From an uncultured Romboutsia sp. (GTDB lineage Bacteria > Bacillota > Clostridia > Peptostreptococcales > Peptostreptococcaceae), in NCBI GenBank assembly GCA_937880075.1, contig CALFLM010000083.1, forward strand, positions 1 through 6,663: a stretch of 6,663 nucleotides of DNA, in the 5' to 3' direction. Under the pieces are notes generated by a model that did not search any database, had not been told where the DNA came from, and saw only the letters and a list, made by a program, of their open reading frames with translations. The first letter of the stretch is position 1; each line of letters starts with the position of its first letter. This document shows, one piece after another, positions 1-5,495 of this stretch. The position numbers and the translations under genes were made by a program.

Positions 1-563
1 TCTAGTTCTGGTTCTGGTTCTGGTTCTAGTTCTGGTTCTAGTTCTGGTTCTTCTTTCTTATCTTCTTTTATTTCTTCGTGCTTTGTAGGTTCTTGCACTT
101 TATTCTCTTCCTTATATAAATAACTTGTCAACATCTCTGTAAGCAAAAGTGCAGAAATTGGGAGAATTCCACCAACGAGATATGTTATAATTACATTACA
201 CATCTGGTCAGGCAAGTCTGTCCATATAAATACTGGTTCCTTGAAAAATCTTAGATTTTCCATTGAATTTGAAACAATGTATTTATATGACGAATAAACA
301 TTACCAAGGATTTGTACAAGTGTAAAAATTGAAAGTTGCACCCAAGTCATAATTTTCTTTCTCTGATTTGGATTAGTTAGCAAACTAAACAATACTGCTG
401 CTTGTCCAATTTCAAAAGTTATTGCTAACATAACACCTAAAGCTGGAGCATTAGCTAAACTGAAAAATGCAACGGCATGTATACCAGAAACTAAAGCAAC
501 ACTAAGGTACAATGCCGCAAATAACCCAATATAAATGTACTTTGTTATTTTCTTCTTATTCAT
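1..563 (-). CDS. Four-helix membrane protein with Glu-Pro/Glu-Leu repeat tail (3' end missing)
   Basis: The frame opens at ATG 563 and stays open to the left edge, giving 187 complete codons with the C-terminus outside the window. Four hydrophobic segments lie at about residues 10-33, 40-63, 73-95 and 121-148, so this is an integral membrane protein. The second segment contains F-E-I-G-Q-A-A-V-L-F-S-L-L, which I recall from uncharacterised membrane proteins of large phages; that is memory, not a search. After residue 150 the protein becomes highly charged (Glu/Lys-rich) and ends at the edge in alternating Glu-Pro and Glu-Leu dipeptides. With an even number of helices both ends should be on the same face, so the acidic tail would be cytoplasmic if the Lys-rich N-terminus (MNKKK) is inside. 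The leader is A-rich (aaaataagaaaATG) with no Shine-Dalgarno. It is separated from the upstream cassette by 62 bases and a hairpin, and it lacks the cassette's N-terminal motif. Function unknown. Confidence 0.85.
   Translation of the reverse strand, partial: MNKKKITKYIYIGLFAALYLSVALVSGIHAVAFFSLANAPALGVMLAITFEIGQAAVLFSLLTNPNQRKKIMTWVQLSIFTLVQILGNVYSSYKYIVSNSMENLRFFKEPVFIWTDLPDQMCNVIITYLVGGILPISALLLTEMLTSYLYKEENKVQEPTKHEEIKEDKKEEPELEPELEPEPEPEL
4..51. repeat. Tandem hexamer array (GGTTCT / AGTTCT), eight copies
   Basis: Eight back-to-back hexamers, each GGTTCT or AGTTCT, lie within the 3' part of the membrane protein gene. On the coding strand they read as GAA-CCA or GAA-CTA, giving a Glu-Pro/Glu-Leu dipeptide repeat. 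The period of six keeps the frame, so copy-number changes would lengthen or shorten the tail without breaking the gene. The array may continue past the left edge. Confidence 0.9.
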
Positions 564-606
564 TTTCTTATTTTAAATACTAAACATTATAAATATAGTT
601 AAAATC

Positions 607-625
607 AATAAATGTTTCATTTATT
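607..625 (-). terminator. Weak AT-rich hairpin at the end of the minus-strand cassette
   Basis: AATAAATG and CATTTATT form a perfect 8-bp inverted repeat around a 3-base loop, immediately after the TAA stop of the 203-residue gene. Read on the minus strand the hairpin is followed by GATTTTAAC, a short T run. The position suits a transcript end, but the stem is almost all A-T and the T tract is short, so termination would be leaky. It could instead be a processing site or chance in AT-rich DNA. Confidence 0.35.
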
Positions 626-1237
626 TTATTTGTCTTTAATAAGTTCACTCTTATTGTTATCAAAAACCATATCTTTTTCTTCAATTTCCAACTTTATCTT
701 ATCATCCATATATTTTACAATATTGCTAGATTTTGTTCTCTTGAAGATATCCCATAAGTCATATAGCAATCCATCATCTGATGTATTTGCAACATCAAAC
801 TCTGACCAATCTACAATGAATTTGAGATTTTCTAATGCATACTTCTTTAGGTTATCTTGTTCTCCTTTAAAGTTGTCATCTAATGATTTGTCAAATTCAA
901 ATGTACAATGCAATTCATCTTTTGCATCTTCTTTCTTTTCAAATTCAAATCTAGCATCTATGATATTATCAGCATTAGCACCAAAATATTCTTTAGCTAA
1001 ATCATCATCAGATGGCATGCTTTCAAGAAGCAAATCAGATATATATTGATTGATGTCATCATCAGTATAGTCTTCCGGTACTTCTATCACAAAAATACCC
1101 TTTCTGTTTTCTGGATCTTTCACCTTCCAACTAGCTTCAAAGTCATTCAATCTGATTGTCTGATCTCTATCCTCATTTAGTACAAAAGGAGAGTTCGTTG
1201 CCAAGCTCTCCTTCATATATTCTACTAATTGTTTCAT
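626..1237 (-). CDS. Acidic 203-residue protein with capsid-targeting-like N-terminus
   Basis: I do not recognise the family. I start it at ATG 1237 rather than the TTG two codons upstream, because ATG gives MKQLVEYMKE-S, which aligns with the N-termini of the five genes upstream and with the T4 capsid-targeting sequence MKTYQEFIAE. The rest is strongly acidic, with clusters of Asp and Glu around residues 75-90 and 105-135, no membrane segment and a Lys-rich C-terminus. It is the last gene of the six-gene cassette, starting 9 bases after the stop of the 230-residue gene. There is no Shine-Dalgarno, so translation may depend on coupling. I infer, without direct evidence, that it is an internal head protein whose first ten or so residues are removed by the prohead protease. 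A non-structural early protein with a chance N-terminal match is possible. Confidence 0.85.
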   Translation of the reverse strand: MKQLVEYMKESLATNSPFVLNEDRDQTIRLNDFEASWKVKDPENRKGIFVIEVPEDYTDDDINQYISDLLLESMPSDDDLAKEYFGANADNIIDARFEFEKKEDAKDELHCTFEFDKSLDDNFKGEQDNLKKYALENLKFIVDWSEFDVANTSDDGLLYDLWDIFKRTKSSNIVKYMDDKIKLEIEEKDMVFDNNKSELIKDK

Positions 1238-1246
1238 AAACAATAT

Positions 1247-1939
1247 TTATAAATCTTTATGATTTTGATTAATTGCCTTACATATAGCATTGATAACGAT
1301 CTTATCTGCTTCTGAATAATTATCTAAGCATTCATTATCTTCATACTTATTGCCTTTACCATGATTTAAGAATACTGGGATCAACTTATCTGTATCTATA
1401 ATATAGAAGAATTCAACTTTACCGGTAGTAGTAAATACTTCTACAAAAGTAAATGGCTTCTTTGCTTCTGAATCATTTATCTTTTCAGCAACTCTATTGA
1501 ATTCCTTTGATACATAATCCCATTTATCTTGAGATATGATAGATTGACGTAAGAAGATTTGTCTATCTTTATCTTTATTAGCAGCCACATATATATTTGC
1601 GATAAATTGCAGATCATCATTTCTAATTTCAAGAGCTGTACCTCTACCAAAATTTCTTAAAGATACGTCACCTCTCTCATTCTTAGCTAATGCTTTAAGT
1701 CTGACAATAGATTTCTTATCAGCATTATAGTAGATGTTGAATTTCTTTTCTTCATCATCTGGACCTTCTGCAGCCATCAATTCTTTATCAATATTGTCTT
1801 TAAATGCCTGCAAGAACTTTTCTGCTCGAGGATCACCAAGTTTCTTTGCTTTCTTAGCGGCATTCAAATATGTTTGATTTTTCAATTCAAAAACGAATTC
1901 ATCAAGATTTTCGTTTAGATATTTCGAAATGTTAATCAT
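1247..1939 (-). CDS. 230-residue protein of unknown function with capsid-targeting-like N-terminus
   Basis: The protein begins MINISKYLNE-N, a variant of the cassette motif with Ile-Asn in place of Lys at positions 2-3 and a possible cleavage site after Glu10. Residues 22-60 are Lys/Ala-rich and probably helical. The middle and C-terminal parts look like an alpha/beta globular domain (for example F-T-F-V-E-V-F and V-E-F-F-Y-I-I-D at about residues 163-182). No catalytic motif or membrane segment is visible. This start has the only good Shine-Dalgarno in the window and a TATAAATA box further upstream, so it may be expressed more strongly or separately from the rest of the cassette. Its first 8 bases overlap the end of the 102-residue gene. 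Function unknown; an internal head protein is my inference. Confidence 0.87.
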   Translation of the reverse strand: MINISKYLNENLDEFVFELKNQTYLNAAKKAKKLGDPRAEKFLQAFKDNIDKELMAAEGPDDEEKKFNIYYNADKKSIVRLKALAKNERGDVSLRNFGRGTALEIRNDDLQFIANIYVAANKDKDRQIFLRQSIISQDKWDYVSKEFNRVAEKINDSEAKKPFTFVEVFTTTGKVEFFYIIDTDKLIPVFLNHGKGNKYEDNECLDNYSEADKIVINAICKAINQNHKDL

Positions 1940-2240
1940 TCTTTCCTTTATTTAATGTATTTATAGTGTCTATAATTTTTTTAAGAACATAGATATTGTC
2001 ATAGTTGTCTGGTAATCCTTTTGCATCGTCATTCATCATATCAGTTAATGCATTGAAGTTGATTCCACTGTCATCTACCAGTTTCTTAAAACCATCTATA
2101 TCTTTCTGTTTTGGTGCTTCTTTCATGAATGCATCTAATGAAGATGATTCTATTCCTTTAGACCAATTGTCAAATTTCCATTGAATGTTATCACCATCCA
2201 ATTCTTCTTTCATGACTACATAGCTCTTAAGATTAATCAT
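1932..2240 (-). CDS. 102-residue protein with capsid-targeting-like N-terminus
   Basis: A small soluble protein beginning MINLKSYVVMKE-E, which fits the cassette motif less tightly than its neighbours: Ser replaces the usual Glu at position 6, and the likely cleavage Glu is shifted to position 12 or 13. The body is Asp/Lys-rich and probably helical, with no motif I can name. Its ATG overlaps the TGA of the upstream 126-residue gene in an ATGA arrangement, a classic sign of translational coupling, and its own end overlaps the start of the 230-residue gene by 8 bases. Function unknown. Membership of the internal-protein cassette is inferred from position and N-terminus. Confidence 0.83.
   Translation of the reverse strand: MINLKSYVVMKEELDGDNIQWKFDNWSKGIESSSLDAFMKEAPKQKDIDGFKKLVDDSGINFNALTDMMNDDAKGLPDNYDNIYVLKKIIDTINTLNKGKND
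1944..1949 (-). promoter_or_regulatory. Shine-Dalgarno for the 230-residue gene
   Basis: AAAGGA lies 4 bases before ATG 1939. It is the only clear purine-rich ribosome binding site in the window, since the other starts have A/T-rich leaders. It lies inside the end of the upstream coding region. Confidence 0.6.
1958..1965 (-). promoter_or_regulatory. TATAAATA box, possible T4-type late promoter
   Basis: The minus strand reads TATAAATA, identical to the T4 late promoter core, 18 bases upstream of ATG 1939 and followed by a Shine-Dalgarno. The spacing would give a short leader, as in T4 late messages. In DNA this AT-rich the octamer is expected a few times by chance, and other copies occur inside coding regions here, so this is a candidate only. 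Confidence 0.35.
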
Positions 2241-2617
2241 TGCTTTCTACCGGTATTTTTGAACCAATCATACAATTGTTCTGCAAAGTCAACTTCCTTC
2301 ATATTGAATGCAACCTTCATAGTATCATAACTAGAATCATGAATTTCTATATACAGATATTCTTTTCCACTTATTGTTTCTGTATGAGCATCAAATGAAA
2401 TTTCTTTGCTTTGACTTGAAGTGATCCAATCTTCTTTATTAGGTCCACCATCACTATACATGTTCAGATTAGATATTAATTCTGATATAGCTTTGTTTCT
2501 TGAAAGTTTAGACAACTCCATATATTTTTCAAGAAACTGCTTGAGAGTAATCTTGATTGAATAACGTTCAATACTACTTTCAAACAATGTTTTTATATAT
2601 TCAGATAAACTTTTCAC
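2237..2617 (-). CDS. 126-residue protein with capsid-targeting-like N-terminus, GTG start
   Basis: The start is GTG 2617, one base after the TAA of the preceding gene. I accept it because it gives MKSLSEYIKTLFE-S, matching the cassette N-terminus up to Tyr7-Ile8; the candidate protease site (L-F-E before Ser) is three residues later than in the sigma factor. The protein resembles its upstream neighbour: both are 126 residues and share Y-S near residue 19, an aromatic-leucine helix (K-Q-F-L-E against Q-D-F-L-D), an L-I-S-[NS] segment, then D-G-[GN]-P and a beta-rich C-terminal half. They look like diverged tandem duplicates. The 3' end overlaps the next gene by 4 bases (ATGA). No enzymatic motif or membrane segment is seen. 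Function unknown. Confidence 0.85.
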   Translation of the reverse strand: MKSLSEYIKTLFESSIERYSIKITLKQFLEKYMELSKLSRNKAISELISNLNMYSDGGPNKEDWITSSQSKEISFDAHTETISGKEYLYIEIHDSSYDTMKVAFNMKEVDFAEQLYDWFKNTGRKQ

Positions 2618-2618
2618 C

Positions 2619-2999
2619 TTACTTACAATTCTTTATGAATTTCTTAACAGATGATGTCAATCCAATTTTCTCTATCTTGAATGTAAACCAATCTTTATCA
2701 TCTACTTTCTTGAAGTATATGAATAATGAAATGAAGCTACCAAAGTTGTCTTCATATTTGAATTCAAACTTTTCATTCAAATTCTTTTTAAGATATTCTA
2801 CCATCTGTTCAGGTTTATTGAACTTTGGATTACCATCATTGAATTCAAAAGTATCAGATGCAATAGAGCTTATAAGATTGTCTACTGTCAACTTCTTTGA
2901 ATCTTTCTTTACTAAAGCATCAAGAAAATCTTGCATTGTTGAAATGCAAGAATATTCTTTTACTTTAGATTCTAAAACATATTCTGTTAATAATTTCAT
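2619..2999 (-). CDS. 126-residue protein with capsid-targeting-like N-terminus
   Basis: The protein begins MKLLTEYVLE-SK, one of the closest matches in the cassette to the T4 capsid-targeting sequence, with a candidate prohead-protease site V-L-E before Ser11. The mature part has a helical N-terminal half (residues 20-55), a D-G-N-P turn near residues 75-78, and alternating aromatic beta strands (F-E-F-K-Y, F-I-S-L-F-I-Y-F, W-F-T-F-K-I) before a Lys-rich C-terminus. It appears paralogous to the downstream 126-residue gene. It starts 6 bases after the sigma factor stop, so the two are very likely co-transcribed. A TATAAATG box lies 32 bases upstream, inside the sigma gene. Function unknown. 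Confidence 0.86.
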   Translation of the reverse strand: MKLLTEYVLESKVKEYSCISTMQDFLDALVKKDSKKLTVDNLISSIASDTFEFNDGNPKFNKPEQMVEYLKKNLNEKFEFKYEDNFGSFISLFIYFKKVDDKDWFTFKIEKIGLTSSVKKFIKNCK

Positions 3000-3005
3000 A
3001 GTCTT

Positions 3006-4205
3006 TTACTCACGATATGCAGTATCATTGTCATTTATACGAAATACTGATGGATCTGCATTTCTCTGATCTTCATCATTCAAACACTCCTTGTAAAGAG
3101 AATACAACTCAGCAAATGCTTTATTCAATTCTGGGGTATTCTTAATATACTGAAGAACTTTGAAATTAGAATTAGTAACTTCTGATGGATTCTTCATACC
3201 ATACTTAGCCATAATCTGCTTTGCTTTAAGCTTCTCATGACCAAACAATCCATTCATACTGTAGAATACATCAAGCTGTTTTTCAGTAAATTTCTTCTCA
3301 AGCATCTTAACAATCATCTTCCAAAGCTTAGCAATATCTTGCTGGTCGAGTGAAGCATCTGCATCTTCTTTAGAATCAACCTTATCAAAGATTCCCTTAC
3401 CTTCATCTCCACCACCAATAGGTGACTCACCAGATACTGAAGTCTGCTTTGTATTTCTACCTGTATCTTTACGTTCTTTATTCTGAACAGAAACTGGAAT
3501 ACGTACTAAGTGTGAAGCATTCTTGATATTTTCAAGGATAACAATACGAATCAAATAGCTAGCATAGCTCAAGAAAGTGAATGCTTTACGCTTCTTCATT
3601 TCATCTTTCAATTCTCCAGCCATCTCTTCTGCTTCAGCATTCTTTCCACCACGCTTCTTAGCAGTCTCTTCAGAAGACTTACCATATTGATTCATTGCAA
3701 TTGTAAGACCTTCCATTCCAAAAGCAAACAAATCATCAAGAGAGAAGCTAGATTTTCCATTGAATCCACGAGCAATCTTCCAAACTAATGGAGTATACTT
3801 CTTAGCTACGGCATCACGACCCTTTCTAGTTTTCAAATCAAGCAATATCTCATCTGGTGAAATTTCATTTTTGATAATTGCACTGAATTGCTCTTCAGTC
3901 TGAAATACTGGTACCTCAAGAAGACGATGTGCTTTAGCAAGTGTTCCAATCCACTTGTACAACTCTTGTAACTTAGGATCTTTTGGCTTACCCTTACTAT
4001 AGAAATTTTGCAATGAGCCAAGCTCCTTCATATATGTGGCATTGTTTACAATCAGCCAATTAATGATTTCCTTCGCCTCAACAGAAATGAACTTGTCTGC
4101 TGTAGTAAGATATGTCTTAAGCTTAGCAGATGGAATAAAATCCAAAGTATCGTTCTGTACATCAAGTGACTTAGCTTCTGCAACAAATTCTGATAATTTC
4201 TTCAT
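3006..4205 (-). CDS. Sigma-70 family RNA polymerase sigma factor with capsid-targeting-like N-terminus
   Basis: A 399-residue sigma factor that should direct host core RNA polymerase to phage promoters. Sigma region 2 is clear: residues 130-176 (Y-T-P-L-V-W-K-I-A-R-G-F, then L-D-D-L-F-A-F-G-M-E-G-L) match regions 2.1-2.2, and residues 208-240 (F-L-S-Y-A-S-Y-L-I-R to V-R-I-P-V-S-V) match 2.3-2.4. A roughly 30-residue charged insertion (176-206) separates them. Region 3.0 is missing, but residues 253-283 resemble the region 3.2 linker (S-P-I-G-G-G-D-E-G-K-G-I-F-D). Residues 294-358 form a region 4-like helix-turn-helix (F-T-E-K-Q-L-D-V-F-Y-S-M-N-G-L). Residues 11-125 are unassigned. The start MKKLSEFVAE-A is nearly superimposable on T4 MKTYQEFIAE-A, suggesting virion packaging and removal of ten residues; that is inference. 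It heads the minus-strand cassette. A gp55-like late sigma is the main alternative role. Confidence 0.92.
   Translation of the reverse strand: MKKLSEFVAEAKSLDVQNDTLDFIPSAKLKTYLTTADKFISVEAKEIINWLIVNNATYMKELGSLQNFYSKGKPKDPKLQELYKWIGTLAKAHRLLEVPVFQTEEQFSAIIKNEISPDEILLDLKTRKGRDAVAKKYTPLVWKIARGFNGKSSFSLDDLFAFGMEGLTIAMNQYGKSSEETAKKRGGKNAEAEEMAGELKDEMKKRKAFTFLSYASYLIRIVILENIKNASHLVRIPVSVQNKERKDTGRNTKQTSVSGESPIGGGDEGKGIFDKVDSKEDADASLDQQDIAKLWKMIVKMLEKKFTEKQLDVFYSMNGLFGHEKLKAKQIMAKYGMKNPSEVTNSNFKVLQYIKNTPELNKAFAELYSLYKECLNDEDQRNADPSVFRINDNDTAYRE
3032..3039 (-). promoter_or_regulatory. TATAAATG box, possible late promoter for the small-gene part of the cassette
   Basis: The minus strand reads TATAAATG, one base from the T4 late core TATAAATA, 32 bases before ATG 2999 and inside the 3' end of the sigma gene. 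It would let the five small genes be transcribed without the sigma gene. The support is motif and position only. Confidence 0.25.
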
Positions 4206-4396
4206 ATTTTCTTGAACTTTTTAAGTTTGAATTTCTAAATTTATTCCAAACATAGCTTGAAATTAATCAAGATTATGTTCTATATTTTATTAACGAGATG
4301 AATATAGAATAATTAGGAAAAATTTCAAATAAAAATGAAAAATTTTATTTTTTAATTGCTTAATTCACCTATTAGATAAAAATAGAGAAATTTATC
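4206..4396. promoter_or_regulatory. Divergent intergenic control region
   Basis: These 191 AT-rich bases separate the minus-strand sigma cassette from the plus-strand genes and must hold promoters for both directions unless read-through supplies them. I see no gene here. It contains a perfect 9-bp inverted repeat (4278-4309), a smaller one (CTTGA and TCAAG, 4256-4271), and on the minus strand TATGTTTG (4247-4254), which fits the Bacteroidota -7 consensus TAnnTTTG 41 bases before the sigma ATG. No properly spaced -33 element accompanies it. An AATAAATT sequence (4238-4245, minus) is a poor late-type box. No promoter can be assigned with confidence. Confidence 0.6.
4278..4309. repeat. Perfect 9-bp inverted repeat in the divergent intergenic region
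   Basis: TTCTATATT (4278-4286) and AATATAGAA (4301-4309) are exact reverse complements around a 14-base spacer. Arm centres are 23 bases apart, about two helical turns, which would suit a dimeric regulator binding one face of the DNA between the two transcription units. No T tract follows in either direction, so a terminator is unlikely. It could also fold as a hairpin in a leader RNA. Confidence 0.5.
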
Positions 4397-4942
4397 ATGA
4401 TTTATAAGAAATCCCATGGTATAAGTTGGATATTGAAGAAAATTGGATCAAATACTCTAACTTGGAGATTAGTAATGTTAGTGCAATCAATATATAGGTA
4501 CATTACTGACATGTCATACATATCTGATACTCTATATAGTAAAGAATTCCTTACAGTTCTGAAGCAGTATCTTAGGATATCTGTAAAGAAAGATTGGATT
4601 GGAAGATTGTATGGTGTAATAAACCCTTATATTGACATTGATGGAAAGATTGACTTCAACAATACAATCATAGAAATTGATGGTGAAAACACAAACAGTA
4701 ATGAATATGTAAAGAATTGGGTATACAGACAGTTCAATTTGATTGACAATCTATTTAAGATAAACAAGCTTTATGATTATATTAATGTCGACATAAAGCA
4801 TGTAGGACCATTGAATGCCGACAACTATCTTATTGTAATTGATGTTGTAAGCAGAAAAGAAATGGCTTATGCTTTGAAACGTGTTTTGAAACAAACTATA
4901 TTATATATGATTATCGCACTATGTGCAGTAATATTGCTATAA
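4397..4942 (+). CDS. 181-residue protein with C-terminal membrane segment, unknown function
   Basis: First gene of the plus-strand unit. The N-terminal part (residues 1-65) is basic and helical, with W-I-L-K-K-I-G and a Tyr-rich stretch. The centre (66-150) contains D-W-I-G-R-L-Y-G-V-I-N-P, I-I-E-I-D-G-E-N-T-N and H-V-G-P-L-N-A-D-N-Y-L-I-V-I-D, which look like a compact alpha/beta domain. Residues 166-181 (I-L-Y-M-I-I-A-L-C-A-V-I-L-L) are hydrophobic and end the protein, preceded by Lys-Arg residues, as in a tail-anchored membrane protein with the main domain in the cytoplasm. The central motifs feel familiar from large-phage hypothetical proteins, but I cannot name a family. It lacks the capsid-targeting-like N-terminus. 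An in-frame TAG lies eight codons upstream, supporting this ATG; no Shine-Dalgarno is present. Confidence 0.87.
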   Translation: MIYKKSHGISWILKKIGSNTLTWRLVMLVQSIYRYITDMSYISDTLYSKEFLTVLKQYLRISVKKDWIGRLYGVINPYIDIDGKIDFNNTIIEIDGENTNSNEYVKNWVYRQFNLIDNLFKINKLYDYINVDIKHVGPLNADNYLIVIDVVSRKEMAYALKRVLKQTILYMIIALCAVILL

Positions 4943-4945
4943 ATT
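4938..4945 (+). promoter_or_regulatory. TATAAATT box, possible late promoter for the 173-residue gene
   Basis: TATAAATT differs from the T4 late core at the last base only. It lies 20 bases before ATG 4966, across the stop codon of the preceding gene. The position is similar to that of the TATAAATA box before the 230-residue gene. Confidence 0.3.
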
Positions 4946-4965
4946 TACGTAAATTAAAAACTATT

Positions 4966-5487
4966 ATGGGTAAGAAAAAGTTATCAGAAGTAGAAAAGAA
5001 TCAGCAAATTTACAATGACTTTGTAAAGACACTTGAAGGTAAGACAAATGAAGAGTTGCTTGCAATGGAGCAGGATCTCATCAAGGAAATTGACAAGCAT
5101 GACCGTAAGGTTGCAAAGTATGAGTTTAAGGTTGCTGATAAGGAAGCATTAAAGGAAGCTGTAGAAGTTTATCGTTTCTTTATCAATAAGCAGAAGCTTC
5201 AGTTCAGTTATGTTGAAGGTATGCTTCAGTTGTGGGATGCATTCAATCCAGATCTTGAGACAATTCCATATCCAATTTTGGATACAATCCTTATGAATCT
5301 TGGTCAGCTTCAGTTTGAAGGTCACGATGAGTGGGTAAAGATCATGAAGTTCAATGAGTTTACTAAGCCATATAGTGAACAATACCTTCATTTAAAAAGT
5401 AAAACTTATTTGCTTTCAGAAGAACATTCAACTCTTCAATCAAAATTGGGATTAGGTGACTCAAATACTAGTAATCCTTCAAAATAA
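4966..5487 (+). CDS. 173-residue charged, mostly helical protein, unknown function
   Basis: I place the start at ATG 4966 (MGKKKLSEVE) rather than ATG 4921, because the latter overlaps the upstream gene by 22 bases and adds a poorly fitting N-terminus. Residues 1-85 are rich in Lys and Glu with heptad-like leucines and probably form long helices or a coiled coil. Residues 86-135 are more globular (L-Q-L-W-D-A-F-N-P, I-P-Y-P-I-L, H-D-E-W-V-K-I-M-K-F). The Ser/Asn-rich tail looks disordered. Codon use changes sharply near residue 139: Lys is AAG in 17 of 18 cases before it and AAA in 4 of 4 after, and Gln shifts from mostly CAG to CAA. The tail therefore resembles the endonuclease gene that follows. 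It ends just before a strong terminator and probably shares a message with the 181-residue gene. Function unknown. Confidence 0.86.
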   Translation: MGKKKLSEVEKNQQIYNDFVKTLEGKTNEELLAMEQDLIKEIDKHDRKVAKYEFKVADKEALKEAVEVYRFFINKQKLQFSYVEGMLQLWDAFNPDLETIPYPILDTILMNLGQLQFEGHDEWVKIMKFNEFTKPYSEQYLHLKSKTYLLSEEHSTLQSKLGLGDSNTSNPSK

Positions 5488-5495
5488 ATTAATTT

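Noticed and set aside
280..287. TATAAATA on the minus strand inside the membrane protein gene
   Set aside because: It is formed by ordinary Tyr-Lys-Tyr codons far from any start, and shows that the octamer arises by chance here.
612..1049. Plus-strand open frame opposite the 203-residue gene
   Set aside because: Its product is Ser/Phe/Leu-rich, typical of the antisense of an acidic Lys-rich gene, and it lies wholly against a well-supported minus-strand gene.
1244..1251. TATAAATA on the minus strand just before the 203-residue gene
   Set aside because: It ends only 6 bases before ATG 1237, leaving almost no leader, and includes the stop codon of the previous gene. It is probably chance in AT-rich DNA.
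2557..3069. Plus-strand 170-codon open frame
   Set aside because: It spans three minus-strand genes of the cassette including their junctions, and its composition is that of an antisense shadow.
626..5487. Possible stop-codon recoding (TAG read as an amino acid), seen in some gut phages
   Set aside because: No gene here ends in TAG, but none contains an in-frame TAG either, so the standard code explains everything; eight stops are too few to conclude more.
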